Part shown: positions 1 through 9,054 of the stretch, piece after piece
Layout: each line of letters starts with the position of its first letter
Numbering within the stretch: position 1 is the first letter of the stretch
NCBI RefSeq assembly: GCF_031085175.1
Contig: NZ_JAVHUY010000002.1
Location: 310,001 to 374,000, forward strand
DNA: 64,000 bases
From: Phytohabitans maris
Lineage (GTDB): Bacteria > Actinomycetota > Actinomycetes > Mycobacteriales > Micromonosporaceae
Direction: 5' to 3'
Notes under the pieces: generated by a model
What the model was told of the DNA's origin: nothing
Seen by the model: only the letters and a program-made list of their open reading frames with translations
The model's database searches: none
Translations under genes and position numbers: made by a program

Positions 1-3000
1 ATAGCGGCGTCCCGATCCGGCTGAACGGGCTACCTTCGGTGGCCGCATAGAAGACGCCGGGATCGAGCTTGGCGACGTTGTCCAGGGTGCTACCGCGCGC
101 CTGCGCCATCTGCTCCGCCGCGGCCAGTTGGGCTGGTGCGGTCAGCCGACCGATGAACTGATTTGCGGTGTTGCCCAGGACGCTGTTGTGCAGTCCCTTC
201 GGCATCTGCGTCGCGAGCAGCATGCCGAGTCCGTACTTGCGTATCTGGGCGATCAGCATGCGAGTGCTCTCAGTGCTCGGCGTCGCGGCCCCGGCCGGGA
301 CGAAGATCTGCGCTTCGTCCATGACAAACAGCCCACCGAGAGACCGGTCCCGCACCGGGTTGGCTCGAAAGTGCGCGAACAACGCCATCTGCAGGCGGCT
401 CACGAAACTCCGGCGGGCTTCGTCGGATAACCCGATCATGCTAATCACAGATACCCGAGCGGTCCTGCCCTTGGACGGAGCCAACAGCACCGCAGGATCG
501 ACTGGGGAGCCGCCCTCCCCGAAGAGTGGGTCCGTGTCGGTCGCCGCCTCCAGCGTGGCCGCCATTTCGCTGGCGAGCCTTGCACCGGACCGAGGGTTGC
601 CTATTCCGTCCGGTAGTTCGGCGAGAACGTCCAAGAACCCGGAGAAGCTGTGGCCGCCGTCGGACACGTAGTGATCGAGCGCCCGGGTCAGAATGGACAA
701 CTGCTGGACGTTGCGTGGCGATCTGCCGATTACTCTCGCTTGAGCCGCGAGGTCTCGGACGGTGGCGTCGAGCAGCCGCCGGTAGTCGTCCGGGTCGTCA
801 CGCACCAGCCCGAAGTCTGGAAGCGGGTGGAACGAGATCGGTCGCCCGTTCCGCATACCAGGTGTCCATACCACCACCTCGGTATGTGCGAAGTAACGGT
901 TGGCCTGCTCCTGTTGGTCGGCGGTCCACTGCTCCGGTTGTACCGGCCATGGGTCGCCGAGACTGGCAAGATCCTCATTCGGGTCAAGCACGATCGCGGA
1001 CACGCCACGCAGAGCACACTGCTCAACGATGCTCTTGACCAGCACCGTCTTGCCCGAGCCTGAACTGCCTATGACAATGCTGTGTTTGCGCAGTGCAGCG
1101 AGCTCGATGGCGAACGGCCGACGCCCGCGGTGGGTCACGCCGACGACGATATCGTCATCCGGCCGCGCCGCAGTCGAGCGTGCGACCGCGGTCGCCGCGG
1201 TACTCGTCGCCGGACGGTTGACCCCGATCCCGCCGATCAACTCGGCGAATATCTCCAACTTGCTGGCCGGTCGTTCCGACCGTAGCCAGTCCTGCAAGCC
1301 GGGTGGGTGTTGTTCGAGCATTACGCGCAAGGCGGAAAGTGTCCGTATGTCGGCGGCGTTGATTACCCGATCTATACCGCCTCGCCGCTGGAAGTCCGCC
1401 TTCATATCGGCAGTCTTGGGCCCGCCTGGGAAGTCGGTGTTGCGGATGAGCAGGAGGTGGCGATTCGGCTGCCCAACAGCCAAGCCGGAAGCAATCATCG
1501 CCTTTGCCAGCCGAGTCTGAAACGCCCGCGCATGGGATGCCGCGATCGTTCGGAACGACCAATGGATTTCCTGCTCGGTGTCGTCCTCGACTGTGTAGCG
1601 CAGCCGAGCGTGCAACTCCGCGGAGGGTCCGAAGTCCTCGTCGACGGCGAACCGGTGGGGGTCGCCATTCAGTTCGTGCACGACACTGCGCAGGCCAGCA
1701 CCTATGAGGGGCGGCATGGTCCGGTCCTCGACAGATTCGAGCAGGGGCTCTTCGTGAGCTGCGGCACGCAACCGTTCAAAGGTCTCGGTGAGCTCGGCGA
1801 AGTCGACACCCGGCGGCGGTTCTGTGGACTCCGCGACTGTGGTGGCCTTCTTTGGAGGCGCAGCCACGGGGTTGCCCAGGGTCACCAGCTCGACGACCTG
1901 TCGGTTGGCGAGGCATGCGGTCACGTGATCGGCGACTCGCATGAGCAGCCGCCGGGCAGTAAACCTGTGTGGGGCCTCTCGTAGCGCCGACTCGGCAATC
2001 GGCCAGGTCGGATAGTCCGGAGTGAAGCCAACCTCGGTGTAGCGGGGACCGAATCGCCGGCCGACGATCGCGGCTGCCGTCGCAGTGTCAGGGATCGCGC
2101 CGAGCTCAGGCAGCAGGTCGAAGCGTTCCCTCGCAGAGACCAGTGATGACTGGGTGACAATCTTCCACGTGTCGACCTGACATGCGACGACGAGCAGCGT
2201 CCGCCGGCTCTCCTCCCGCAGCTCCATGAGGGTCGTCGCGATGTCGTCGCGAATCCTACGTGCGCTCGCGGTTTCGTTCGTCTTTCGTGCCGAACCGAGG
2301 ACGGTCCTCGACTCGTGTACAAGGCCGTCGAGCTGGTCGAAGGCGAAGACAATCGGACCACCGAGCGCGATCAGACGAGTCAAGTCGCGCAGGACGAACT
2401 GGGCGGGACGCGGACCGGCGATGCCCCAGACGCCACGTGCGTCGTCGTGGCTCTCCGGGCGAGCGAAGTAGGCGCGCCCAATCTCCACTGCCGATCCGGA
2501 CGACGCGGTGAGCACCAGGGCGCGTGCGGTGTCCGCGGCCTGGATGCCGACTTCCCGGTCGAGGAGACGCAATCCTGCGATGAAGGCGTCCACATGCTCA
2601 CGGTGGAGAACACCTCGGCCGACCACGGACCGTTCGGTCGCCGGGTCAAGCTTCATGGCCTCGACCAGTGACGTCAACAGCCGATTCAACTGATCTCGGG
2701 CGCCGGGTGCTGGATGCAGCAGTCCGTTGAAGATGTCCTCAACCGCCGCCAGCCAGACGGAGTAGCCGGCCACCGGCTTCATCGGGAAGAAGTATCCGTA
2801 TCTTGCCTGGATCTGCTCACGAAGCCAGCTGAGCAAATGGGTCTTGCCCGAGCCGCGCTCGCCCCGGACGACCGAAGCGAGCGGGTGGCCCCCTCGGGTA
2901 AGGACATCCAGCGATCTGAGCAACCTGCGGGTTACCTCCGGATGCAGGCCGTCAACGTGGTAGGCGGGCAGTGTCCACATCTCGTCACGGGTTGGTGCCC

Positions 3001-3046
3001 AGTCAGCGAGGTCGAGCGACTCCAGCGCTTCCAGCTGGCCAGTCAT
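1..3046 (-). CDS. Dual P-loop ATPase (N-terminal AAA-like + C-terminal HerA/DUF87-like), operon A; 3' end outside window
   Basis: The frame is open from ATG at 3046 down to base 1, giving about 1,015 residues with no stop, so the C-terminus is missing (roughly 30 residues by comparison with the copy at 47234-50407). It has two nucleotide-binding sites. The first Walker A, GERGSGKT, lies at residues 62-69. The second, GSSGSGKT, lies near residue 660, with Walker B GLFVMDEAQ near 907 and a following TQMPKGLHN segment typical of HerA/FtsK-like translocases. Start and architecture parallel the second copy (same spacing to the first P-loop, same DxWxxPxxHVxGLH N-terminus). The start ATG overlaps the stop of the upstream 198-aa gene (ATGA), so the two are translationally coupled. 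By analogy with HerA-nuclease pairs I infer a DNA-translocating motor working with the DUF4365 nuclease upstream; this is inference. Confidence 0.85.
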   Translation of the reverse strand, partial: MTGQLEALESLDLADWAPTRDEMWTLPAYHVDGLHPEVTRRLLRSLDVLTRGGHPLASVVRGERGSGKTHLLSWLREQIQARYGYFFPMKPVAGYSVWLAAVEDIFNGLLHPAPGARDQLNRLLTSLVEAMKLDPATERSVVGRGVLHREHVDAFIAGLRLLDREVGIQAADTARALVLTASSGSAVEIGRAYFARPESHDDARGVWGIAGPRPAQFVLRDLTRLIALGGPIVFAFDQLDGLVHESRTVLGSARKTNETASARRIRDDIATTLMELREESRRTLLVVACQVDTWKIVTQSSLVSARERFDLLPELGAIPDTATAAAIVGRRFGPRYTEVGFTPDYPTWPIAESALREAPHRFTARRLLMRVADHVTACLANRQVVELVTLGNPVAAPPKKATTVAESTEPPPGVDFAELTETFERLRAAAHEEPLLESVEDRTMPPLIGAGLRSVVHELNGDPHRFAVDEDFGPSAELHARLRYTVEDDTEQEIHWSFRTIAASHARAFQTRLAKAMIASGLAVGQPNRHLLLIRNTDFPGGPKTADMKADFQRRGGIDRVINAADIRTLSALRVMLEQHPPGLQDWLRSERPASKLEIFAELIGGIGVNRPATSTAATAVARSTAARPDDDIVVGVTHRGRRPFAIELAALRKHSIVIGSSGSGKTVLVKSIVEQCALRGVSAIVLDPNEDLASLGDPWPVQPEQWTADQQEQANRYFAHTEVVVWTPGMRNGRPISFHPLPDFGLVRDDPDDYRRLLDATVRDLAAQARVIGRSPRNVQQLSILTRALDHYVSDGGHSFSGFLDVLAELPDGIGNPRSGARLASEMAATLEAATDTDPLFGEGGSPVDPAVLLAPSKGRTARVSVISMIGLSDEARRSFVSRLQMALFAHFRANPVRDRSLGGLFVMDEAQIFVPAGAATPSTESTRMLIAQIRKYGLGMLLATQMPKGLHNSVLGNTANQFIGRLTAPAQLAAAEQMAQARGSTLDNVAKLDPGVFYAATEGSPFSRIGTPL

Positions 3047-3639
3047 GCCGGACCAATGCGCAACAGATGGCGCAGCTCGCCACCGATCTCTACGGCCGCC
3101 CGCCGGTCGTCGTCGGTGAGTTTACGCTGATCCAGCTCGGCCTTCAGATGTACGTCTGGCAGCTCGATCATCCGGTCCAGCTCGTCATCGATGACGACGC
3201 CATCGAACCACTCCCGAAGCTTGGCCAACCGAACATACTGGCCCGGGCGCCGGACCGTCAGCTCGGTATACACGGCGCGAATCCATTTCTCGATGTCGGG
3301 CTGAAAGACATCCTCCAACTCCCGACCGTCACGCGCCAGATAGGAACCGAGGCCCGCGAGGACTGCGTAGACCACACCGGAGGGGAACTTCGCCTCTGGG
3401 AGGCGTCCCGCAGGTAGCGCACCGAGGCACCAGTCTCGGCCTGCTTTGGTGATCGAATGGACATTGGTCCCGCCCCGCTTGACGCTGATCATGTAGCCCT
3501 TCCTCTTGAGACGGCGATGGGTCGGCGCCTCGACCTCTAGGCCGGCAAACCCGCGGAGCTCCCGGTTGGTCGCTGGGCGTCCCAGCGCGAGGAGAGCGAA
3601 CATCGTCATCTGGTCTCTGTTGTCAAGTTCCTCGGCCAC
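3043..3639 (-). CDS. ~200-aa winged-helix-like protein coupled to dual ATPase, operon A
   Basis: This encodes 198 residues from GTG 3639, preceded by a GGGGGTGG ribosome-binding stretch. The N-terminal 70 residues look like a winged helix: a short helix, 'RPATNRELRGFAGLEV', then a basic 'RRLKRKGYMISVKRG' recognition/wing segment. It is clearly homologous to the 216-aa protein at 46587-47237. Both have the same N-terminal fold pattern, a middle helical region and a matching C-terminal LTDDDRRAAVEIGG / LTDEDRRNAVRVGG motif. It ends inside the start codon of the ATPase gene (4-base overlap). I do not recognise a named family. The constant pairing with the dual ATPase suggests an adaptor or DNA-binding subunit (inference). 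Confidence 0.8.
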   Translation of the reverse strand: MAEELDNRDQMTMFALLALGRPATNRELRGFAGLEVEAPTHRRLKRKGYMISVKRGGTNVHSITKAGRDWCLGALPAGRLPEAKFPSGVVYAVLAGLGSYLARDGRELEDVFQPDIEKWIRAVYTELTVRRPGQYVRLAKLREWFDGVVIDDELDRMIELPDVHLKAELDQRKLTDDDRRAAVEIGGELRHLLRIGPA

Positions 3640-3658
3640 AGGCCACCCCCTGGATCAC

Positions 3659-4747
3659 TCAGTCGATGACGTCGAAGCCCTCGGCCGGCACCAATTCGAT
3701 CCGGCCGCTCGTACTGGACAGCTCGCCGGCGATGCGGACCAGTCGGCGTTCATGGTGTGCGGCGCTCGCACGTTCGTACGTCGTCTCGTTCGGTAGCCGG
3801 ACCCAGACCTTTCGGCGCCTTGCGGGTCCGGATGTGGTCTGCAGCTCACCGCGCACGCTGATACGCCAGCGCTCGTCGCTTCCGGCACCGTTGTGCAGCG
3901 TCTCGATCACACCGGAGACCGTCGCCTGTCCGGACGCGTCGAGGTGGCGCAGGTATTCGGCTGCCGCTTGCAGCAATGCTCCGGAGCCGGCCGGAAACCG
4001 CAGGACCCGAGCGCCCACTTCGACGGGCACGGCGCGACCCCAGCGAAACCCGATCTCAAACGGCTGCTCCTGGCCGATACCACTCAGATCGCTGAGTGCT
4101 CGACACAGATTCGCTGAAACACCGGCGATAACCGCGTCGCCGAACGCCGCCGGCCGATTCGCCGAGACCGCCGTCTGAGCGGCTGCGACGGCTTCGTGCA
4201 TCTGACCGAGCACCGCGCGCCCTGACAAGTCACCTGGCAACGCGATGGTGGCGGACAGCCGGACTTCGACCACGTAGCTACCGGCTCGAGAAGGCCCAAA
4301 CTCGGCGATCTTCAACAGATCGGACACGGCGCCAGGAGAGCGACCCGCGAAGGTGAAATGTGGACCTTGCATCACGGTCCGGGTAGCAATGGCCAGCAGA
4401 TCGCGTACGCCTTGGACAGTCTGAAACCCGGCGGCGACCGACGTGTACCCAACCGCGTGTCCGGCAGGAAACGTCCGCACGTACTGGGTGTCAAGGTCGG
4501 GGTGAGCGATCTCCTCGGCGATTTCCCGAACCGGGCGATCCTCCAGAACCGACAGGCAGCGCAGGATCTCGTCGACCCGGGCCCGCGCGTCCCCGAGGCC
4601 GTCACGCGCGGGAACAAGGATCTCGAAGTCGCCGGGGTGGCTCCAGATGCCGGCACCGTTCCAGTCCCTGGGTGCGCGGCGCCACCCCGTCTCTGCGAGA
4701 TACGTGGTGATGTCGGCGACGCGCAACGTGTTGGCCATTGGGGTCAC
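3659..4747 (-). CDS. Unknown ~362-aa protein between DUF4365 nuclease and winged-helix gene, operon A
   Basis: The frame runs from GTG 4747, whose GTGA overlaps the DUF4365 stop; TTG 4750 and ATG 4738 are alternatives. It encodes about 362 residues with no transmembrane segments, signal peptide or P-loop that I can see. The N-terminus (residues ~5-60) has the look of a small alpha/beta domain ('VADITTYLAETGWRR', 'WSHPGDFEILVPARD'). The rest alternates beta-rich and helical stretches. The C-terminal third is rich in short strands with a 'GELQTTSGPARRRKVWVRLP' segment. I do not recognise the family. It is coupled to the nuclease upstream and lies 19 bp before the winged-helix gene, so it is probably a dedicated subunit of the same system. 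Operon B has no counterpart. Confidence 0.75.
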   Translation of the reverse strand: MTPMANTLRVADITTYLAETGWRRAPRDWNGAGIWSHPGDFEILVPARDGLGDARARVDEILRCLSVLEDRPVREIAEEIAHPDLDTQYVRTFPAGHAVGYTSVAAGFQTVQGVRDLLAIATRTVMQGPHFTFAGRSPGAVSDLLKIAEFGPSRAGSYVVEVRLSATIALPGDLSGRAVLGQMHEAVAAAQTAVSANRPAAFGDAVIAGVSANLCRALSDLSGIGQEQPFEIGFRWGRAVPVEVGARVLRFPAGSGALLQAAAEYLRHLDASGQATVSGVIETLHNGAGSDERWRISVRGELQTTSGPARRRKVWVRLPNETTYERASAAHHERRLVRIAGELSSTSGRIELVPAEGFDVID

Positions 4748-5247
4748 CAATCCGTCGGAGACTCGGTCAGCCTCCGCAGGGCTTGGGCGGTCAGGACGTT
4801 GACCATCGGCACGACCACTGGACGGGTGCGTCGCCTATCTGGCTGAGCGATCTGCTGTTCGGACCGGAGCGAGACGTAGTAGCCGAGGTGGCGGAGCAGA
4901 ATTCCCTCAGGCCGAGACGCGGCATAGTCGGCCGAACGTGCCGGCACACAGATGAGGAAGAGATAGCGCGGCACGCTGAAATCCGGCCCTGCGAGCTGGT
5001 TGAACTGCCATTCGTCGAGCCCTCGGTAGTGCAGGCTGCCGGCCGGTCCAGTGGGCTTCGACCAGGTCTTAACCTGCGCTTCGATCATCGGCGAAAACAC
5101 CCGGCCATATCGGCCCGTCGCACGGAAACCCAGATCGACCCCGTCGACGTCGATATCTTCCTTGAGCACTACGAGACCGGCGGCAGAGGCGAGCACCCGG
5201 ACGTAGTCCTCGCCGAACTTGCCCTGATGCTGCTTGGCGTCCAGCAT
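4744..5247 (-). CDS. DUF4365-type PD-(D/E)XK nuclease, first gene of operon A
   Basis: The ATG at 5247 has a GGGAGG four bases upstream; an earlier ATG at 5271 is in frame but has no comparable site. The product is 167 residues. It begins 'GKFGEDYVRVLASAAG', then 'DVDGVDLGF' (acidic residues near 34-37) and 'IEAQVKTW' (about residues 52-60). This is the arrangement of DUF4365, a PD-(D/E)XK-like fold in which the catalytic ExK is often ExQxK. The tail has short strands ('RYLFLICVP') typical of the family. It is the first gene of a tightly packed four-gene minus-strand unit. I infer that it is the DNA-cleaving effector moved or activated by the HerA-type ATPase encoded at the end of the operon. 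Confidence 0.75.
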   Translation of the reverse strand: MLDAKQHQGKFGEDYVRVLASAAGLVVLKEDIDVDGVDLGFRATGRYGRVFSPMIEAQVKTWSKPTGPAGSLHYRGLDEWQFNQLAGPDFSVPRYLFLICVPARSADYAASRPEGILLRHLGYYVSLRSEQQIAQPDRRRTRPVVVPMVNVLTAQALRRLTESPTDW

Positions 5248-5527
5248 CCATCCTCCCGCGCTGCCAACCATGAGCCAGCGGTAGTCGGAAGCCTACGTCC
5301 GGCATTGGCCATTGTCAGTATTGAGGCTGAGTAGTCAACCCGACTCGACCAATCCTGGCGATCTTGGCCGCGATCAGGTAGGCCCGAGACCGGGCTGACG
5401 GCGGTTCGCTCAGAAGATCACTGTGGATTGGCGCGGACTCAGACCCCTAAGCCTAGCTAGCGACTGAGGGCCCACGGGGACGCCGAACTTGCCAGCCCGT
5501 TGGAGATCGGCACACCACGATGCGGTC

Positions 5528-5625
5528 GATGTGATCCTCGAGGGATGACCGCTGCGACAGCTTCGGCCGCAGCATGGGCGAGTTGTGGCGGCACGCTGGT
5601 GTACGGTGTTCGCGTTGAGGCAGGC
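5528..5625 (-). pseudogene. Remnant of tyrosine integrase C-terminus
   Basis: About 90 bp match the 3' end of the intact integrase at 32917-34452 (its bases 33038-33122) at roughly 80% identity. Read on the minus strand, the catalytic-tyrosine end is visible (TYTSV..QLAHAAAEAVAAVIPRGSH compared with TYTSV..ELAQAAAEAVAAAIPRRSH). One extra base breaks the frame just before the tyrosine. Nothing upstream of this point matches an integrase, so only the tail survives. No attachment repeat or tRNA is visible beside it. Confidence 0.7.
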
Positions 5626-5869
5626 GCAACCCGAGGTCATCGACGACCAGTCCCCCTGGTGCTGATCAATGGCCACACTCTCGTCGAGCAGGTGGTCCGG
5701 ATGGCAGCCGCCGATCACGACAACGATCTTGGCCCGCTACTGCTCGCGGCCGCGGGCGGGTACGAGACCGCCGTGACTCATCGCCGGCCCTGAGGAGATC
5801 CTCTTCGGGTGACCGGGCATCCAGGCGCGCCGACAAGTGGCGAGCACCTCAAGGCACACGGACGAACGG

Positions 5870-6805
5870 TCAGGCAGCCTTGAAGACCGTGTCCAGGTGC
5901 CACTCGAGGAACTCTCGGTTCGGTCTGTCGGCACGCCGCTCGGGCACGGCTATGAGCTGACCGGCACGGGCGTAGAACTGTTCCCCGTTGCCAAACTCCG
6001 CGCGCAGCCGCGGGCTGACCAGCAGCCGATGCTTCGGATCCACGCCCAGGTACCCGCGGTCGTAGAGCGTGTGCACATCCGAGCGCAGCAGCAGACCGTT
6101 GTCCAGCCGGTGCTCGCCACCCTCCGGTAGCGGTCGGATATGAGCGGCCTGAAGGACCGGCCTGATCCTGCCGCCGGTGACCGCGCAACGGTGGTGGTAG
6201 GCGCTGAGGACGACGGCTTGGAACGATTGCTGTCCCAGCCGTTGTGGCGTCAGGCGCGCATCCCCGTACACCGGCCCAGGGCGATGCCATGGCATACCGA
6301 GATCAACCTCGACCGGGCCGCCGACCAGACGGGCCAGCAACTCGGCAAAGTAGCCCTCGTACGAACGCACAGCCAGGTCGTAGCCCTTGCCCTGCACGAC
6401 GTTCGGCGCGAACTCGGGCGGAGGGTCAGCCAACGCGTCCTGGGAGAAGAAGACGACGTCGCGGACGAAGACGCATCCGATCACCGGGTCCTCGTGGGGG
6501 TGAATCGGCACCCGCCGGTACCGGCCGACCCTAGCGCGCAATCGTTCGAGGCTGTTCACACCGTTTGCTTCGGCGAACAGTTCCCACGCCGTCGAGATCG
6601 GCAACTGTGCGAAGCCGCTGTAGAAGCCGCCTCCGACGACCCGGTTGTCCGGGTAGTGGGTCTTGAAGAAGAACGGCTCACCGGGAGTCAAGACCCGGAA
6701 CTCGCGTCCGCCTCCGGGCCGCCAGAAGTTGACCTCGGCGAGGGACGGCCGAGCGGCCAGGAACCGGTACCAGTCGCCGTCCGTGACCCCGACATAGGCC
6801 TTCAC
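5870..6805 (-). CDS. HNH endonuclease (putative restriction type)
   Basis: The likely start is GTG 6805 ('KAYVGVTDGDWYRFLA', the usual N-terminus of the family); a GTG at 6823 is also in frame. The product is 311 residues. The N-terminal ~180 residues form a PUA/EVE-like or substrate-reading domain ('DGDWY', 'NFWRP', 'FFFKTHYP'). The C-terminus holds an HNH fold at about residues 203-250: CAVTGG, then 'LQAAHIRP', then 'NGLLLRSDVHTLYDRG' with the conserved N and H. This is the arrangement of stand-alone HNH endonucleases often found in defence islands. It may cut modified or foreign DNA; the substrate cannot be read from sequence. It lies alone between the integrase remnant and the interrupted helicase gene. 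Confidence 0.8.
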   Translation of the reverse strand: MKAYVGVTDGDWYRFLAARPSLAEVNFWRPGGGREFRVLTPGEPFFFKTHYPDNRVVGGGFYSGFAQLPISTAWELFAEANGVNSLERLRARVGRYRRVPIHPHEDPVIGCVFVRDVVFFSQDALADPPPEFAPNVVQGKGYDLAVRSYEGYFAELLARLVGGPVEVDLGMPWHRPGPVYGDARLTPQRLGQQSFQAVVLSAYHHRCAVTGGRIRPVLQAAHIRPLPEGGEHRLDNGLLLRSDVHTLYDRGYLGVDPKHRLLVSPRLRAEFGNGEQFYARAGQLIAVPERRADRPNREFLEWHLDTVFKAA

Positions 6806-8022
6806 GCCGGCAGTCTGCACCACGCAACGTCAGTACGCCAGCACCTCGCTGCGAGCCTTCCGTCCAGCCAGGCAACATGACCCGAAGCGGCAAGGACTCA
6901 CGCTGGTCAGGCCGCGCGTACGTCTTCACCACGCTCCCCAAGCCTGCGGCGGATATACCTGCGGCTTCCTTCTTCGGTGTGTGCATTCGCTCTGTGCGAT
7001 AGCCGCCGCAGCGCGGGGGTTGGTGCAATCCGCCCGGGACGATCTGGGTCACGCAGTGGAGTTGCCCGTCCCTGGTTTTGAGCCCAAGACGATGTCCTGC
7101 GTCCATCCGCCGCGGCCGCTCGCGGATCGCTTTGGACATTTGTCCGCGTAGCACCGCCAGTACCATGTCCCGTTTCGCCGCCGGCGAAGGTCGACCTTAT
7201 TGAGGCCGCAGGCGCCGCAGGGCGGCTGGCGGGCGAATTCGTTGGCGTGCTCATGTTCGAGCAGCTTTCGGGCGAAATTCGCGCCCCGCATCGTCACCAT
7301 CACTTCACGGGTCCAGCGCTGCGAGAGCACATTTTGGCTGCCCAGCAGTACGGTCCGCTCGTCGATGATCACGATCTTCTGGTGCATGACGTTGACCTCG
7401 ACGACGGTCTGAAGGACCGATCGGATGTCCGCCAGGAACTTCTGGTGCTCGGGCTCACGCTGCACCTTGTCGCCGGGATCGCGGACGAAGAGGGTGACGT
7501 GGACGCCGCGGTCGACGGCGTCGCGCAGCATGGGCAGGACGGATTTGACGCGAGTGGTGGTCCACGGCGCCCACAGCCAGATGGAGCGTCGTGCGGATGC
7601 TAGGTGCTCGGCGAAGGCGTCGTAGAACGTCCGCTCGTCGTGGATGTCCGCTATACGGACATGTTGGGACAGCAGGTCGGCGAGTTCCCCTGTAAAGGTT
7701 CCAGCAAGCCTGGCCAGATCGTCGTCGGGTGCCGTCGTGGGCGTGACCAGCCGGTTGGCGCGGACAACTCGGACCCGCTGCTCCTGGACGAGCTGGGCGA
7801 TTTGGCCGAGGGGCGTCCCGGGCGGTGAGGACTGGATCCTCTTTCGGCTTCCGATGAGATAGAGCCGATGCTGCGTGCGGGTGATGGCGACGTTGAACAA
7901 TCGGGCGCCGGTTCGCTGGAAGGTGTCCCCGCTGCGCCTGGCCTCGGCCATCCAGCGGCTGTCGTACTCGTCTTCGACCAGGTCGAATATGACGATCGGG
8001 AACTCCCGTCCCTGGAACCGGT

Positions 8023-8049
8023 TGTTGCGCGGCGTTCGTGATGAGGATG
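8023..8049 (+). repeat. Terminal inverted repeat of 1,032-bp element
   Basis: This 27-bp end pairs with 9028-9054 at 22 of 27 positions and adjoins the target duplication CCGGT at 8018-8022. Confidence 0.85.
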
Positions 8050-8189
8050 ACGGCGACGTTGGAGGTGAGTATGAACGATGCGGGTTGGTGCTCACGCTGC
8101 CGCGGCGATGCTCACGGTGCCGGTGACGTCGGTCGATGTCGGCTGTTCGGGTTTGTGGACAGACTCGTCCCCTGCTGTGGCCGTGTTGA

Positions 8190-8816
8190 TCAGATCGGAG
8201 TCAGTAGCCGCCCGCGGGTGAACGCGCCGATCAACGTCCATGCCTCGGCGTGTCGGACGTACCGGCGACGCCAAGCGGCCACTGCCGCGCCGAACGCGGC
8301 CAGCGCATCGCCGAGGTCGGTGGGCTGCGCGGCCAGGTCGGCCAGCACCTCGGGGGCCAGCAAGGCGGCGTGCCGTACAGCCTGGTGGCGCAGCCAGGCC
8401 AGGTGGTGGCCGCGAGCGGCGCGCAGCCAGCGGCGCACGGTGGCTGGTGGGCGGTCAAGGTCAGCGGCGATCCGCCGCCAGCCGCGCCCTCGGGCTTTGG
8501 CCACCAGGGCGGCGCCGATCACCTGCGCGGCATCGGCTCGGCGCGGCACCAGGGTGCCGGGCAGCAACACCTGCGTGGCGCGGCAGCCGGTGCAGCGGGC
8601 CCGGCGTGGTCGGACCAGGGTGGTGGAGCCGTCGAGCTGGCGGACCCGGCGGCTGGTTGCATGCGCCCAGGGTCGTAACCGCCCGCCGCAGTGCGGGCAG
8701 GCCAACCGGCCGGTGGCCAGGTCGGCGTCGACCTGGCCGGGGTCGGCCACGATGATCACGCTGGGGTACTCCCACCACGAGTAGACAGCCTTGCCTACCA
8801 CACCCGGGACAGCCAA
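8190..8816 (-). CDS. Zinc-ribbon/HTH protein of DUF6431 type carried by the insertion element
   Basis: Up to 208 residues; the true start may lie downstream of 8816. A zinc-ribbon is visible (CPHCGGRL ... CTGC), followed by a helix-turn-helix ('GWRRIAADLDRPPATVRRWLRAA') and a helical C-terminus ending 'LIGAFTRGRLLTPI'. This matches proteins labelled DUF6431 that accompany actinobacterial transposons. It lacks a DDE catalytic core, so it could be a transposition accessory/DNA-binding protein or the only remaining gene of a larger element. It is transcribed in the same direction as the helicase gene it interrupts. Confidence 0.65.
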   Translation of the reverse strand: MAVPGVVGKAVYSWWEYPSVIIVADPGQVDADLATGRLACPHCGGRLRPWAHATSRRVRQLDGSTTLVRPRRARCTGCRATQVLLPGTLVPRRADAAQVIGAALVAKARGRGWRRIAADLDRPPATVRRWLRAARGHHLAWLRHQAVRHAALLAPEVLADLAAQPTDLGDALAAFGAAVAAWRRRYVRHAEAWTLIGAFTRGRLLTPI

Positions 8817-9027
8817 GGGGTCAACTCGTGTTGGCCACCATCGCCACCATCCGTCTACAAGGGATAGTCGAGACGCCCGGCCGACCCCGTCACCATGAGC
8901 AGCAACCGGACGAGACAGATCCGACGGGCACCGCGCGTCGCACCCATTCGGCGCTGTTCGTGTTCACCGTGCCGCCGCAGACCGGCCTGTTCGACCGAGT
9001 TCCTCGTGCTCGCCACGAGCGACGTCG

Positions 9028-9054
9028 CATGCTCATCTCCAACGCCGGACAACA
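9028..9054 (-). repeat. Terminal inverted repeat of 1,032-bp element
   Basis: This is the partner of 8023-8049, reading inward on the minus strand as TGTTGTCCGGCGTTGG. It is followed by the second CCGGT target copy at 9055-9059. Confidence 0.85.

Larger units (their letters stand above)
8023..9054. mobile_element. 1,032-bp insertion element with 27-bp inverted ends and 5-bp target duplication
   Basis: The ends at 8023-8049 and 9028-9054 are inverted repeats, 22 of 27 positions identical, beginning TGTTG and sharing CGGCGTT and GATGAG blocks. The element is flanked by CCGGT at 8018-8022 and again at 9055-9059. Exact removal rebuilds the conserved helicase motif V codons. The right end carries a second sub-terminal copy of the GTTGG.GRTGAG.ATG block (about 8057-8074). 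Only one gene (8190-8816) is visible inside and no DDE transposase, so it may be an internally deleted or non-autonomous element. The TGT...ACA ends recall IS481/IS3-type elements, but I cannot assign a family. Confidence 0.85.
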
